From the NCBI GenBank assembly GCA_002708845.1, contig PAPI01000020.1, forward strand, positions 1-64,000: a stretch of 64,000 nt of DNA, written 5' to 3'. Below the pieces are notes generated by a model. It saw only the letters and a program-made list of their open reading frames with translations. It was not told the origin of the DNA and did no database searches. Made by a program: the position numbers and the translations under genes. How positions within the stretch are numbered: the first letter of the stretch is position 1; each line of letters opens with the position of its first letter. This DNA comes from Leeuwenhoekiella sp. (lineage in GTDB: Bacteria; Bacteroidota; Bacteroidia; Flavobacteriales; Flavobacteriaceae). This document shows, piece after piece, positions 1-12,370 of this stretch.

Positions 1-406
1 AGTTCCATAAGGACCTTAGCAATTCTTTTAAAACCGGATGCGCAGTAAGCGTACGGGAAGTTAAGCGAGCGGAGCCGTCGGGTTTAATCTAGAATTGGTT
101 AGGTTCTGCCTGTTTTTCGCTGTCCCGAAAAACAAGCAAGGCCTTAGCCATTAGAAACCCCTTAAAATGACCAAGACGGCACCTGATTTTTCAGGATTTT
201 CGAGCAGGGGCTCAAGAAGAACCTGCCGTAAAATCCGGTTAAGAAAATCAGGATATTGGCTTTACAATTCAAAAAAAAGAAGAACCTCTATTTCGGATAT
301 GATTGAAGATTAAGAAACAGATTTTTCAATTTCACTTTCAAATCTTACACCGATTTCAATTATCTAAACGCCTACCCAAGACATCTAGCATTTGAAAAAC
401 GATACT
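1..406. other. Non-coding region downstream of the locus, with hairpin and repeat copy A
   Basis: I see no convincing gene here. The stretch contains a perfect 9-bp inverted repeat at 111-119/126-134 with a 6-base loop (TGTTTTTCG / CGAAAAACA), and copy A of a ~128-bp repeat at about 148-275 that recurs at about 45948-46074. It lies downstream of the last gene of the galactan-type operon. A clean rho-independent terminator with a U-tract directly after the BNR gene was not found. Confidence 0.6.
148..275 (+). repeat. Dispersed direct repeat, copy A
   Basis: This segment aligns almost without gaps to 45948-46074, at roughly three quarters identity by eye. Shared blocks include CTTAAAATGA, CTGATTTTTCAGGATTT and GGCTTTACAATTCAAAA. 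It contains a short internal palindrome (CTGATTTTTCAG-like). Both copies are in the same orientation, in intergenic DNA, beyond the 3' end of a minus-strand glycan operon. No transposase or clear coding frame is associated with it; the reverse strand has a ~36-codon open stretch that is probably meaningless. It could be an old IS remnant, a degraded recombination scar or a family-specific intergenic element. Confidence 0.65.
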
Positions 407-1822
407 TTACAAAAGGCTTAGTTCAAAAACCTCAACTGGTGTAGGTTCACCCAATTTTTTTGGATTATACTGAATCGCGAAACTTAGAAACCCCATATTC
501 AGTCTGTCAAAATCCCACTGAGTGCTTCCACTTTTAAGGTTAAAAGGAAAATCTAGTTTATGCCAGATTTTATAGCCTTCAGATTCTTCGGAATAGAAAA
601 TTCCAGTAGTGTTACAAATCAATAATTTATTACCCAATAGGGCCATACTCCCCCCAAATTTCATTCCTGTCTTCTGTTTATACCAGTTTCCGTCTTTATC
701 TCTAACGTATAAATAGTTATAAGTATCTTCCATAGTTTCATTTAAGTGTTTCACCATAAAAAGAAGATGCTCCTGATTCTCATCATAAATAGAGGTAAAT
801 CCCACATTGCTAGGGTCTAATCTCATAGGCACAGAAATAGGTGGTGTACCTAAATTGTCAATTGACATACGCAGACTGTTATCAACATCAGCCACCAGAA
901 CTTCATTTTCAGAAAACCATGTTTTACCGCCGTCAGAACTTTGAGCATAAGAAATACCATGATTTCCCAGGGTGTTCTTAAAGTCTCTTTGATCATAGGC
1001 CTCGCGCCACAACCAGCCTACGTGAATAACTCCCGTGTTATCTGAAATGAAACCTGCATGATAAGGACCTCTTGTTCCATTTGCAGAATTATAGGAACCC
1101 TCTCTAGAAGATATCTGACCTATAAAATTCCACCTGCCAGCAGATGACTCGTATCTCGCCAAATTCATTTCTCCGCCAGTAGCACCACCGGTACGCCAGT
1201 ACATCAACAAATCTCCTGAATGTTTAATCTCATAAAAAATGGGATACGTTATTAGGCCAAACTGCTCTGTCAACCCCAGATTGGGCTGTAACTGAAAAAG
1301 GTCTGACTTCCACTCAAAGTTTTTTGGATCACTGGCCACTCCAGCTATACTTTTTGAATAGTTGAATGTTTCTGAGTTGTGATGGTCAAATGACAAATGG
1401 ATAACCCCGTCTGCTTTTGAAATACCTAAGGCGATTTTATTATGACGGTCGTGAGAGGTCATTTTATAATCTGGAATAATCAATTTTTCCCACTTTTCTT
1501 GACCTATCTCATTTCTCGCTACAACTATATCGCCGTTAGCCTCATAATAGCTAATATACTGATAACCCTTGTAAGAATTGATTCTTGCAACCATAGGCCC
1601 GTGAAATCTGGGCTTACCTTCTCTGGCACGGTCACTACCGTCTGAACAATATGCCGTAGTTGTCAGTACAGTTCGCTTGAGTACTTTGACTTGATTCAGC
1701 TGAACCAACTTTTCTTGAGCACGGGTAGTTAATGGCTGAAATGTAATCAGAAATATCAATATTCTGACCTGTGTTAAATAGTTCAAATCTGTCAATCTTT
1801 GTTTTAGTTTCTGTAGTTCCAA
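407..1822 (-). CDS. BNR-repeat propeller protein, PL24/PL25/GH145-like putative lyase or rhamnosidase
   Basis: A ~471-residue protein with an N-terminal hydrophobic segment ending near an Ala-Gln cleavage site (residues 20-36), followed by a BNR_4-type seven-bladed beta-propeller. The signature block at residues 124-148 (SHDRHNK, then DGVIHLSFDHH) places His124/His127 and His142/His147 where families PL24, PL25 and GH145 carry catalytic or sugar-binding histidines. Those families act on rhamnose-glucuronate linkages in ulvan or gum arabic, so this enzyme may remove or cleave acidic rhamnosylated parts of the polymer; that is inference. It is the last gene of the operon, 202 bp after the esterase, the widest gap in the downstream part. 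No in-frame ATG precedes the conserved region: the frame opens just after a TAA and the first possible start is TTG at 1822, so the true start is uncertain (alternative start or 5' damage). Confidence 0.7.
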   Translation of the reverse strand: MELQKLKQRLTDLNYLTQVRILIFLITFQPLTTRAQEKLVQLNQVKVLKRTVLTTTAYCSDGSDRAREGKPRFHGPMVARINSYKGYQYISYYEANGDIVVARNEIGQEKWEKLIIPDYKMTSHDRHNKIALGISKADGVIHLSFDHHNSETFNYSKSIAGVASDPKNFEWKSDLFQLQPNLGLTEQFGLITYPIFYEIKHSGDLLMYWRTGGATGGEMNLARYESSAGRWNFIGQISSREGSYNSANGTRGPYHAGFISDNTGVIHVGWLWREAYDQRDFKNTLGNHGISYAQSSDGGKTWFSENEVLVADVDNSLRMSIDNLGTPPISVPMRLDPSNVGFTSIYDENQEHLLFMVKHLNETMEDTYNYLYVRDKDGNWYKQKTGMKFGGSMALLGNKLLICNTTGIFYSEESEGYKIWHKLDFPFNLKSGSTQWDFDRLNMGFLSFAIQYNPKKLGEPTPVEVFELSLL

Positions 1823-2024
1823 AGGGCTGTATTAATTTATTGAGCTATTTTAAGTTTCCTAGGGCCACTCTTAAAACTACCATTTTACATCAGAATTTTT
1901 GGTCTCTTAATGTAGATTTCAGTTTTCACAAAATAGCCAAAGTTGTTTTGAAGCAACTGAGATCGTTGTAACTTTTAGAATTAAAAAAATATCTCGACTA
2001 GCTACAAATAAATTTTCTCTTTCG

Positions 2025-2945
2025 TTAATCAAGCCAGCCATTTGCAATCATCCAGTTAGTACACTCTTCAATCCATTTAGAAGGTGTTGATGGGTTATTC
2101 AAGCCGTACCCGTGCCCCCCGCTTGGATAAATCATCAATTCGGCCGGAACATTGTTTTTATAAAGCGCCTCGTAGTATTTTAAACTATTACCTACAAGAA
2201 CTGTTCTATCATCTCCTGAATGAAAAATAAATGCAGGCGGAGTATTATTTGTCACTAAAAGCTCATTAGAAAATTTTAAAATAAGATCAGAAGATGGTTT
2301 TTCACCCAGTAAATTTGTTCTAGAGCCTTTATGAGCAAGACTATCTGTAAAGCTTATAACAGGAAAACCTAATATTTGAAAAGCGGGTCTTAAATTTATT
2401 TGCTTTTCGTTATCAATGTAAGCGTTTCTGTAATGTGTAGCTGCAGATGCTGCTAAATGTCCCCCAGCAGAAAATCCGGCTACACCTATTTTTGAAGTAT
2501 TGATATTCCAGTTCTCAGCATTCTCCGTTACGATTTGAAAAGCCCTCTGAACATTTTGTAAAGGTCCTATGCTTTTATTAACCATAGTTTTATCAGAAGG
2601 TAAACGGTATTTTAAAACAAAAGCTGCTACTTCTAGTTTCTGAAATACCTTTGCAATATCATAACCAGCTCTGCTCATACCTAACACACGATAACCTCCG
2701 CCAGGACATATGATGACTGCCGTACCGGAAGCTTTATTAGGATCAGGTAGGAATGCCGTTAGTGTAGGATGAGTCACATTGGTAACATAGTTATGTCCAA
2801 GAGACCAAATGCCTTTACCTTCTTTAACGTCATAAGGCTTCGAATTTGGAATTTTATCTGTATATAGATCAAATGTCTGTTGCGCGCTACTATTTAGAAA
2901 GAATAGCAGGTTAAAAATGATATTGACAATACTGAGAATTCTCAT
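2025..2945 (-). CDS. Alpha/beta-hydrolase carbohydrate esterase (acetyl/feruloyl-esterase-like)
   Basis: A 306-residue exported alpha/beta-hydrolase with a signal peptide ending near residue 21 (SSAQQ). The fold is seen from the oxyanion-hole motif CPGGGY, the nucleophile elbow GFSAGG (serine), an acidic turn FHSGDDRT and the C-terminal histidine in PSGGHGYG. This set is typical of the BD-FAE/axe-like esterases found in PULs, which remove acetyl or other acyl groups from polysaccharides in the periplasm. It sits 18 bp downstream of the SGNH esterase gene and is cotranscribed with it. Presence of two esterase types side by side suggests an acylated substrate. The exact ester cannot be told from sequence. 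Confidence 0.8.
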   Translation of the reverse strand: MRILSIVNIIFNLLFFLNSSAQQTFDLYTDKIPNSKPYDVKEGKGIWSLGHNYVTNVTHPTLTAFLPDPNKASGTAVIICPGGGYRVLGMSRAGYDIAKVFQKLEVAAFVLKYRLPSDKTMVNKSIGPLQNVQRAFQIVTENAENWNINTSKIGVAGFSAGGHLAASAATHYRNAYIDNEKQINLRPAFQILGFPVISFTDSLAHKGSRTNLLGEKPSSDLILKFSNELLVTNNTPPAFIFHSGDDRTVLVGNSLKYYEALYKNNVPAELMIYPSGGHGYGLNNPSTPSKWIEECTNWMIANGWLD

Positions 2946-2963
2946 CGAAGAGGTCTTTAATTT

Positions 2964-3989
2964 TTAATGTAATTCTAAAAAGGAGTTTAAAATTTCAGAA
3001 AGTTTTAAAGCCACTTTGATATGCCCCTGGTCATTGGGATGATTGGTGTCAACAAAATCTTCCGGATGTGAAAGCCAGTTGCTGGTGTCTATATAGTGAA
3101 TTCTGAGATCATTCCTTCTAAATTGGTCCACAACACGTGCTGTTTCCGAAGCATAATACCCACCAAACGTGCGCATAACAAAGATTTCTGTCTTTGGAAA
3201 TTTAGTTCGAATTTGTTTTAAAAAATTCCTATAGTTTTCGCTAAAAATGGTACCCGGAACATTTAAATTATAATCATTAGTTCCCAGGTTTATCACAATT
3301 ATTTTAGGAGTATAGGTGTCAAAGTTCCAGAGATTATTTTTCTGATGATTGGGTTGCTTTGTTAGAAAATACTGAGAGATTTGCCCGCGTTTTGGTGCCC
3401 AATCACCCTCATAATGATAACCATCTGTCAAAGTAATTCCCGGTTGTGAAATTTGAGTATGCTCCAGATCCAGAGACTCTCCGGTAAGCCAGGCGTAAGC
3501 AGAAAGATTTCCTTTTGTAGTGTTTTGTCCGGAAGTAATTGAATTTCCTATAAATTCTATAAGATCATTGACAGGAGGTGAAAACGTTTCTGCTCCCGGG
3601 TCAAGTTTAAGTCCTTTGAATTGTATCTCATCATTTGCATAAGCAGCGGCAACAACAAGCGTGTGAACTCCGGGTTCCAGACCGGTAGGAGTTAAGTTCA
3701 ACAGACTATCTCGCGCCTCAAACTTTTTAAATCCTGCTCCATCAATGTTTACATATAGATTTACAGCAGCGTCTAATTTGAGTTGTACAGTGGTTCCTGA
3801 AAAAAGCGTTTTAAAATAAGCACCTCCCCAATAACTATGGTAGACGGTTTTACAGGACTTGTCCCACCTACCTATGTATTTAAGATTAGAATCACTTAAA
3901 GAGCCATCTCCGGTAGCTGAAAAAACCTGGCCGAAACTGAAAACTGCAAAGCTCAGAATACAAAAAATGTACTTCAATTTTTTTTCCAT
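2964..3989 (-). CDS. CE2-like SGNH/GDSL carbohydrate esterase
   Basis: A 341-residue protein with a signal peptide (cleavage near residues 20-25), an N-terminal jelly-roll domain (about 30-130) and a C-terminal SGNH hydrolase domain. Block I is IGNSIT (nucleophile Ser), block III is LGTND and block V is DTNHPNDQGH, giving the Asp-x-x-His pair. The jelly-roll plus SGNH layout matches carbohydrate esterase family 2, whose members deacetylate sugars. It lies between the GH35 and alpha/beta-hydrolase genes in the operon, with short gaps. Deacetylation of the galactan before or during GH action is the likely role; the target sugar is inferred from context. Confidence 0.8.
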   Translation of the reverse strand: MEKKLKYIFCILSFAVFSFGQVFSATGDGSLSDSNLKYIGRWDKSCKTVYHSYWGGAYFKTLFSGTTVQLKLDAAVNLYVNIDGAGFKKFEARDSLLNLTPTGLEPGVHTLVVAAAYANDEIQFKGLKLDPGAETFSPPVNDLIEFIGNSITSGQNTTKGNLSAYAWLTGESLDLEHTQISQPGITLTDGYHYEGDWAPKRGQISQYFLTKQPNHQKNNLWNFDTYTPKIIVINLGTNDYNLNVPGTIFSENYRNFLKQIRTKFPKTEIFVMRTFGGYYASETARVVDQFRRNDLRIHYIDTSNWLSHPEDFVDTNHPNDQGHIKVALKLSEILNSFLELH

Positions 3990-4037
3990 TATACAGAGAG
4001 TACTTATTAAGCAATGAATTAAAATATACCAGGACTC

Positions 4038-6482
4038 TTACTCGAATTCTAATTGAACGGTATACTCCGGAATAAATTCAACGGAATTGACCACTACTTT
4101 ACCGGTATTCCCAGAATATCCTGATGTACTTTTTAAATCAATTAAATAGGGTGCATTTTTTTGAATAGGTCTGAAATAGAAGTTCATTTCTTGCGCGCCT
4201 TTGAGATTTATAAGCTCCCGAAGCCCTATTTCCCAGGGAATCCCCAGATAAAGTTGATCTGCCACAAGCTCATTATCATAAAAACCCATCGCAGTATCAG
4301 CCTCATAATCAAGATTCATAAAAACATTATTGAGTTCCTTAGGAATCCCACCTTTAAAATCAATTACAAGACGTCTCTCAGAAAATTGTTCACTCGAGAA
4401 ATCTAATTGTTGTTCAGGAAGTTGTATTTCAAAAGAAGAAAAAAGAGTGTTTGACCTGAGTTTTTTTACGGAACCATAATTAACACCCGGTTTCTGAATG
4501 ATTTTAGGAAACAATTCAAATTCAAATTGATTAGAACCTTTAGATAGGAGTTTGAGTGATTTTCCAGTTTCTAACACTACAGCATCTGTAACTAAAAGCC
4601 GGGAAGAATTACCCTCATTATACAGCCAACTCTTTAGCGCTTTCTCTTTTGGTAAAACCAAAACCGTTATTCTATCTTTTCCCTTCTGAAAAGTAAATTG
4701 AGCTACTCCTGTTGGTTTTGGACGAATCAGCCAGCGTTTGCTATTCTTTTCGACTGCAATACTTCGTTCTTTAATAATCTTAAAAGATTGGTCTGCCTCA
4801 AAGGAAAATTCAGCAGCTGTACCCTGAGGTGCAAAAAACACATAATAATCAGTCCCTGCATTCTCAAAGCGGGTCATCAATTGGGCTGTAGCGTAATTAA
4901 GATTGAGCCCTTTCATCTTAAAATTAAATGGAAATATTACATTCTCATCTGTTTCCAGGTCAAATCCGCCTTGCTCCGGAATACGAAGGGTTTCTTTATT
5001 GAACTGTAAATCCACTTGCACATTTTTCTGTGGATTCATATCCGCATCATCCTGAAAATTATTTAGAAACAGGAAACCGGACTCGTCTTTAAAACGAACG
5101 GCGTACCGCAAATCTGAAGCATTCTCAGGTGTTATGGTAGTGTGATTTTCAGGCAGAACGGTTTGCATAGGTGCAAGTTCTTCACTGAATGTATTTATAA
5201 AATTATGCAATAGTTTGAGTCTGTGAAAAGAAGCTCTTACTTCCCCAAATTCACCGATAGGTGCCTGAAAATCATAAGAAATCTTAGGCGAACCAAATGC
5301 TTCATCGCTAAAAAAATTAGTTTTACCGCGAGGTGTTGATCCCCCGTGATACATATAATATCCTATTCCATTAGCACCGCTTCCCAGACAGCGATTGATT
5401 AACGCATCAAGACTTTTTGCAGGAACCAAGGGTCTTCGCGTATAGGTTGCCATAATACCGCCCCCCAATTCTGCAGCAAAAGCAGGATAGTCAGAAACCG
5501 TATAGTTCACCGGACTGTAATCGGGAGTTTTATGCATGTCAGAATACAAATAAAAAGGAGACAAATCAGGAGATTTTGTCCAGGTGGGATAGGGATAAGC
5601 AGCTGTTACGGGTAAGGTCTCATTGGGGATAATTGCACCCCGGCTCCATCCTGTTGCTGTGTATAATGGAGTAATGATTCCCGCCTTTTGTGCAAAGGAT
5701 TTTAATACGCGCATATGTTCTGTTCCCAAATCGGCATACGGGTTGTCAACTGTTGCAATACCCACACCATTTAAGGTTACTGCCTTATCACGCTCGGCGC
5801 TGGTATAGTCGAGAGGTTGACCCGGATAGGTTAAACCCCAGGGGGCTGCAGATGCCTGATACTCGTTTTCCAGTTGAGTTGCGATTATAGGTCCCCCGTC
5901 TTTAAACAGCAAGCCTTTAATCTGCTTTCCTATTTCATTGTATAACCGCTCTGCATAAAATAGGTATTGAGGATCGTTAGATCGTATTGTTATTGGTTTT
6001 GCCAAAAGCCAGTCTGGTAATGCCCCATTTCGTATCTCTCCGTGACCAAATGGTCCTATACGTAATATAACAGGCATATCATATTGGGCACATAATTCTA
6101 TAAACTTGCGTACATCCCGGTTACCTTCCCAAATAAACTCACCTTCAATCTCCTCGTGCATATTCCAAAAAACATAGGTGGCAATCATATTAATCCCGCC
6201 AGCTTTCATTTTCTGAATAGCTTCTTCCCAATAGGCTTCGGGAAATCTGGAAAAATGAAATTCCCCAGTAATGGGAATTATGGGTTTTCCATTTTTTGAA
6301 ATGTAATAGTTATTGACTTCGTATTTCGTCCCATCACTATTGCTTCCGCCGAGTTCTAAATGCTTGGAGTAAATCTCTTTTTCAGGAACGCGCAAATCTA
6401 TTTTATAAGTTTCTTGTGTATTGTTTTGAGAACTACCTAGAACAGGAATCAACAGCAGGCAAAAAAGAATGAAATACTTCAT
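4038..6482 (-). CDS. GH35 beta-galactosidase
   Basis: An 814-residue exported glycosidase (signal peptide about 1-18, GSSQ). The GH35 TIM barrel is seen from GEFHFSRFPEAYWE (about 73-86), YVFWNMHEE, LRIGPFGHGEIRNG and GGPIIATQLENEY, where Glu207 is the predicted acid/base. AAELGGG further on holds the predicted nucleophile. The C-terminal ~400 residues form beta domains as in other GH35 enzymes. GH35 enzymes release terminal beta-linked galactose. The neighbours are a sulfatase upstream and a CE2-like esterase downstream, both cotranscribed. With GH2 and GH43 in the operon it supports a galactose-rich substrate. Family assignment is secure; linkage specificity is not. Confidence 0.9.
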   Translation of the reverse strand: MKYFILFCLLLIPVLGSSQNNTQETYKIDLRVPEKEIYSKHLELGGSNSDGTKYEVNNYYISKNGKPIIPITGEFHFSRFPEAYWEEAIQKMKAGGINMIATYVFWNMHEEIEGEFIWEGNRDVRKFIELCAQYDMPVILRIGPFGHGEIRNGALPDWLLAKPITIRSNDPQYLFYAERLYNEIGKQIKGLLFKDGGPIIATQLENEYQASAAPWGLTYPGQPLDYTSAERDKAVTLNGVGIATVDNPYADLGTEHMRVLKSFAQKAGIITPLYTATGWSRGAIIPNETLPVTAAYPYPTWTKSPDLSPFYLYSDMHKTPDYSPVNYTVSDYPAFAAELGGGIMATYTRRPLVPAKSLDALINRCLGSGANGIGYYMYHGGSTPRGKTNFFSDEAFGSPKISYDFQAPIGEFGEVRASFHRLKLLHNFINTFSEELAPMQTVLPENHTTITPENASDLRYAVRFKDESGFLFLNNFQDDADMNPQKNVQVDLQFNKETLRIPEQGGFDLETDENVIFPFNFKMKGLNLNYATAQLMTRFENAGTDYYVFFAPQGTAAEFSFEADQSFKIIKERSIAVEKNSKRWLIRPKPTGVAQFTFQKGKDRITVLVLPKEKALKSWLYNEGNSSRLLVTDAVVLETGKSLKLLSKGSNQFEFELFPKIIQKPGVNYGSVKKLRSNTLFSSFEIQLPEQQLDFSSEQFSERRLVIDFKGGIPKELNNVFMNLDYEADTAMGFYDNELVADQLYLGIPWEIGLRELINLKGAQEMNFYFRPIQKNAPYLIDLKSTSGYSGNTGKVVVNSVEFIPEYTVQLEFE

Positions 6483-6541
6483 AAAATTGTAATTAGTTCA
6501 CGCGTTCTCCCCGGGAGAAAGAATTGAATAGTTAATAAAAA

Positions 6542-7981
6542 TCAACGCTTGATATATTCGCGATCGGTTTTAAAAGCAGGATCCCAGATATCTTTGTATA
6601 AAGGCTCTTTGTTCTGCATCAGGCTTTTATTAATGTGGTAGGTTACATCCATCCACTCATCACCTTCATCCCAAAGCGGCGCCATTAAACTATGCTCCCA
6701 GTTTTTGAAAGCATTTTCTAACTTGTTAAGTTGATCTTCTTCCGCTTCAGCAATATTAATCGTCTCACCCAGATTTTTTTCCAGATTGTACAAATTGACA
6801 CCAAAATCTTTAAGACGTACTGTTTTATAATCTCCTAAGCGTGCACCACTTTCTTCTAATTTTCGCCAAAATAATTGCTCATGGGGATCTCCCTGCTTCT
6901 CATCGGTTAAATAAGGAAGCAAATTAGAACCATCTAAGATGATATCTTTAGGTTTTTCGATACCAGCAGCAGCAAGAGATGTAGTAAAAATATCCAGTGA
7001 AGAAGAGAGACCATCAAAGGTATTGCCACCCTCAATTAGTTTTGGATAGCTTAACACAAATGGTACTCTGTGGCCACCCTCAAACTGGTTTCCTTTCCAG
7101 CCCTTTAGAGGTCCTTCCTTAGAATCGTTATTGTGTGCACCACCATTGTCACTTAGAAAATAAATGAGGGTATTTTCACGCAAATTAAGCGCTTCTAACT
7201 TGTCTACTAATTTTCCCACATTTTCATCCAGAGACCAGGTCATCGCGGCAAGCTTTTGACGGGGATGGTCTTTGTATTTTTCCAGATCTTCTTCTTTTGC
7301 ATCCATAGGCGTATGCACAGCATTGTAGGCTAAATACATAAAGAATGGCTTATCCGCACTTTGTTCTACAAATTTTACCGATTGATCTCCCAGAACATCA
7401 GTCATATAGCCATCAAAAATTACACGCTCTCCATTATGTTGAAGCATATTATACTCTGATGGATTCTTTATTGGAAAATACGATCTACTACCGGCCAGAA
7501 ACCCATAAAACTCATCAAAGCCCCGTTGATTGGGATGGTCTGAGGTATCCTCCCCAAGATGCCATTTACCTAAGGCATAGGTATTGTATCCATTAATCTT
7601 AAAAACATCGGCGATGGTTTGTACCTCATCACTAAGGCCTATACCTCCGGTCCCATTGGCTTCAAAGCCAAAACGTTGCTGATACTGGCCGGTAATTAAT
7701 CCCGCCCGAGATGGTGCACACACAGTGGCGCTTACGTGGGCATCTGTAAAAACGGTTCCACTAGCTGCCAGCTCATCAATACGCGGAGTATCCAGATCTT
7801 CACTACCCATAAAGCCGAAGTCAATGTAACCAGCATCGTCAACTAATATTACAATAACATTAGGGGGGCTCTCTGCAGACACTACTGAAGCTGAACTAGA
7901 TTCCTCTGAAGAATTGCTGCTCTTACAGGCACTTACCACAATTACTAAGTAAAGGCTTATGATTTTAAAATAGGTTTTCAT
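6542..7981 (-). CDS. Type I sulfatase (S1), lipoprotein
   Basis: A 479-residue formylglycine-dependent sulfatase. The N-terminus is a lipoprotein signal with lipobox VSAC (Cys19), followed by a Ser-rich linker. The metal-binding start VILVDDAGY (about 44-52) and the C-x-P-S-R motif with Cys88 (VCAPSRAGLITGQY) are intact, as are the GKWHLG and DNGG motifs. Overall it resembles subfamily S1_19 (PLKGWKGNQFEGG region), but this was judged by eye. It should remove sulfate esters from oligosaccharides at the cell surface or in the periplasm. It is cotranscribed between the GH43 and GH35 genes, consistent with desulfation of galactose before the exo-enzymes act. Confidence 0.88.
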   Translation of the reverse strand: MKTYFKIISLYLVIVVSACKSSNSSEESSSASVVSAESPPNVIVILVDDAGYIDFGFMGSEDLDTPRIDELAASGTVFTDAHVSATVCAPSRAGLITGQYQQRFGFEANGTGGIGLSDEVQTIADVFKINGYNTYALGKWHLGEDTSDHPNQRGFDEFYGFLAGSRSYFPIKNPSEYNMLQHNGERVIFDGYMTDVLGDQSVKFVEQSADKPFFMYLAYNAVHTPMDAKEEDLEKYKDHPRQKLAAMTWSLDENVGKLVDKLEALNLRENTLIYFLSDNGGAHNNDSKEGPLKGWKGNQFEGGHRVPFVLSYPKLIEGGNTFDGLSSSLDIFTTSLAAAGIEKPKDIILDGSNLLPYLTDEKQGDPHEQLFWRKLEESGARLGDYKTVRLKDFGVNLYNLEKNLGETINIAEAEEDQLNKLENAFKNWEHSLMAPLWDEGDEWMDVTYHINKSLMQNKEPLYKDIWDPAFKTDREYIKR

Positions 7982-7990
7982 AGGTGTCTA

Positions 7991-9139
7991 TTATTTATTG
8001 TCAAAAAAACTCAAATCCCACTGTGGATACCACCTCAAAACAGGTTTACCGTCTTCAAATTCTACAGGCAGAAAAATGTACTCCCCTTTTATAGCATCCT
8101 GAGGCGTCCATCTGTCAGCCACAAAAATAAAAGCATCTTTTTTTCCTTCCACCGGTATCACATGGGTACTTTGTGTCCTGAACGTTGTCTTGCGTTCTTC
8201 CTCGGTGCCGCGGACAGGATTTCCCAAAGCGGTCCAGGGTCCCATCATATTTTCTGCTACGGCAGATCTTGCAGGATTTGGATCCCAGCCGGTAAGTCCG
8301 CTGGTGAACATATAATATTTTCCATCCTTCTTAAAAATAGCAGGAGCCTCATTATTACCTCCGGGAAAAACCCGTACATATTCATCAGATAAGGATAAGT
8401 AATCAGGTGCCAGTTTTGAAATGATCAGGGTCCCGTTCTCTTCTGATGCTGTGATATGATATGCTGTACCATCATCGTCTTTAAACAGTGTCATATCACG
8501 GGACATCTGCCCTACTTCAAAATCCCGTGCGAGATACACCCCGGCTTCTAAGGCCTCTTTACGACCTATATCCTGATTGAGAAGTTCTTTAGCCCAGGCC
8601 TGTTGCTCTTCGTTAAAATTTACAGGCCATACGCCAGGATGCATTCTAAAGCTGTCCAAATATTCATAGGGTCCTGTCACACTGTCTGAAACGGCAACAC
8701 CCGTCAATGCGGCATCATATCCCTGACCTTTTAATTCGTGATGAAACCACATCACATATTTGCCAGTCTTATCATTATAAATCACTTTAGGTCTTTCAAT
8801 TACCGAACCTTCCTGTAATTTACTGGTTGTGTCTTTTACTACTTTTAGGGCAACGCCTTCATTCTTCCAGTTGTATAGATCTTTTGAGGAATACATACGT
8901 ACTCCAACCCAGGATTTATTGCCACGACCACCTGCGACTTTATGTTCGCCAACCCAATAGTAGGTATCATCAACATAAAGCATCCCGGCTCCATGAGCAT
9001 TGATGTGAACACTATCAGTATCATAAAACACGGGGTTTTCGTTATCAAATTCTGTAATAGCTGACTTCTTTTGAGCACAGGCTATCACTGTAAAACAGAC
9101 TAATCCTACTAGCAAAAGGTTTTTAAATAGTTTTATCAC
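7991..9139 (-). CDS. GH43 family lipoprotein, exo-beta-1,3-galactanase-like (GH43_24 type)
   Basis: A 382-residue lipoprotein (lipobox VIAC, Cys21) made of a single five-bladed GH43 propeller. The predicted acid is the Glu of NNEAPAIFKK. Towards the end TQSTHV followed by FVADRW resembles the subfamily 24 pattern, in which a conserved Gln takes the place of the usual Asp base. Subfamily 24 enzymes cut beta-1,3-galactan from the non-reducing end and can step over side chains. It is related to the N-terminal domain of the T9SS-exported protein at 43.1-45.7 kb, so the locus has one cell-bound and one exported enzyme of this type. It lies 10 bp after the sulfatase-GH2 block. The GH43 fold is clear; the subfamily is my estimate. 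Confidence 0.8.
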   Translation of the reverse strand: MIKLFKNLLLVGLVCFTVIACAQKKSAITEFDNENPVFYDTDSVHINAHGAGMLYVDDTYYWVGEHKVAGGRGNKSWVGVRMYSSKDLYNWKNEGVALKVVKDTTSKLQEGSVIERPKVIYNDKTGKYVMWFHHELKGQGYDAALTGVAVSDSVTGPYEYLDSFRMHPGVWPVNFNEEQQAWAKELLNQDIGRKEALEAGVYLARDFEVGQMSRDMTLFKDDDGTAYHITASEENGTLIISKLAPDYLSLSDEYVRVFPGGNNEAPAIFKKDGKYYMFTSGLTGWDPNPARSAVAENMMGPWTALGNPVRGTEEERKTTFRTQSTHVIPVEGKKDAFIFVADRWTPQDAIKGEYIFLPVEFEDGKPVLRWYPQWDLSFFDNK

Positions 9140-9157
9140 GGTATATGTTTTTATTGA

Positions 9158-12370
<3,213 letters not shown>

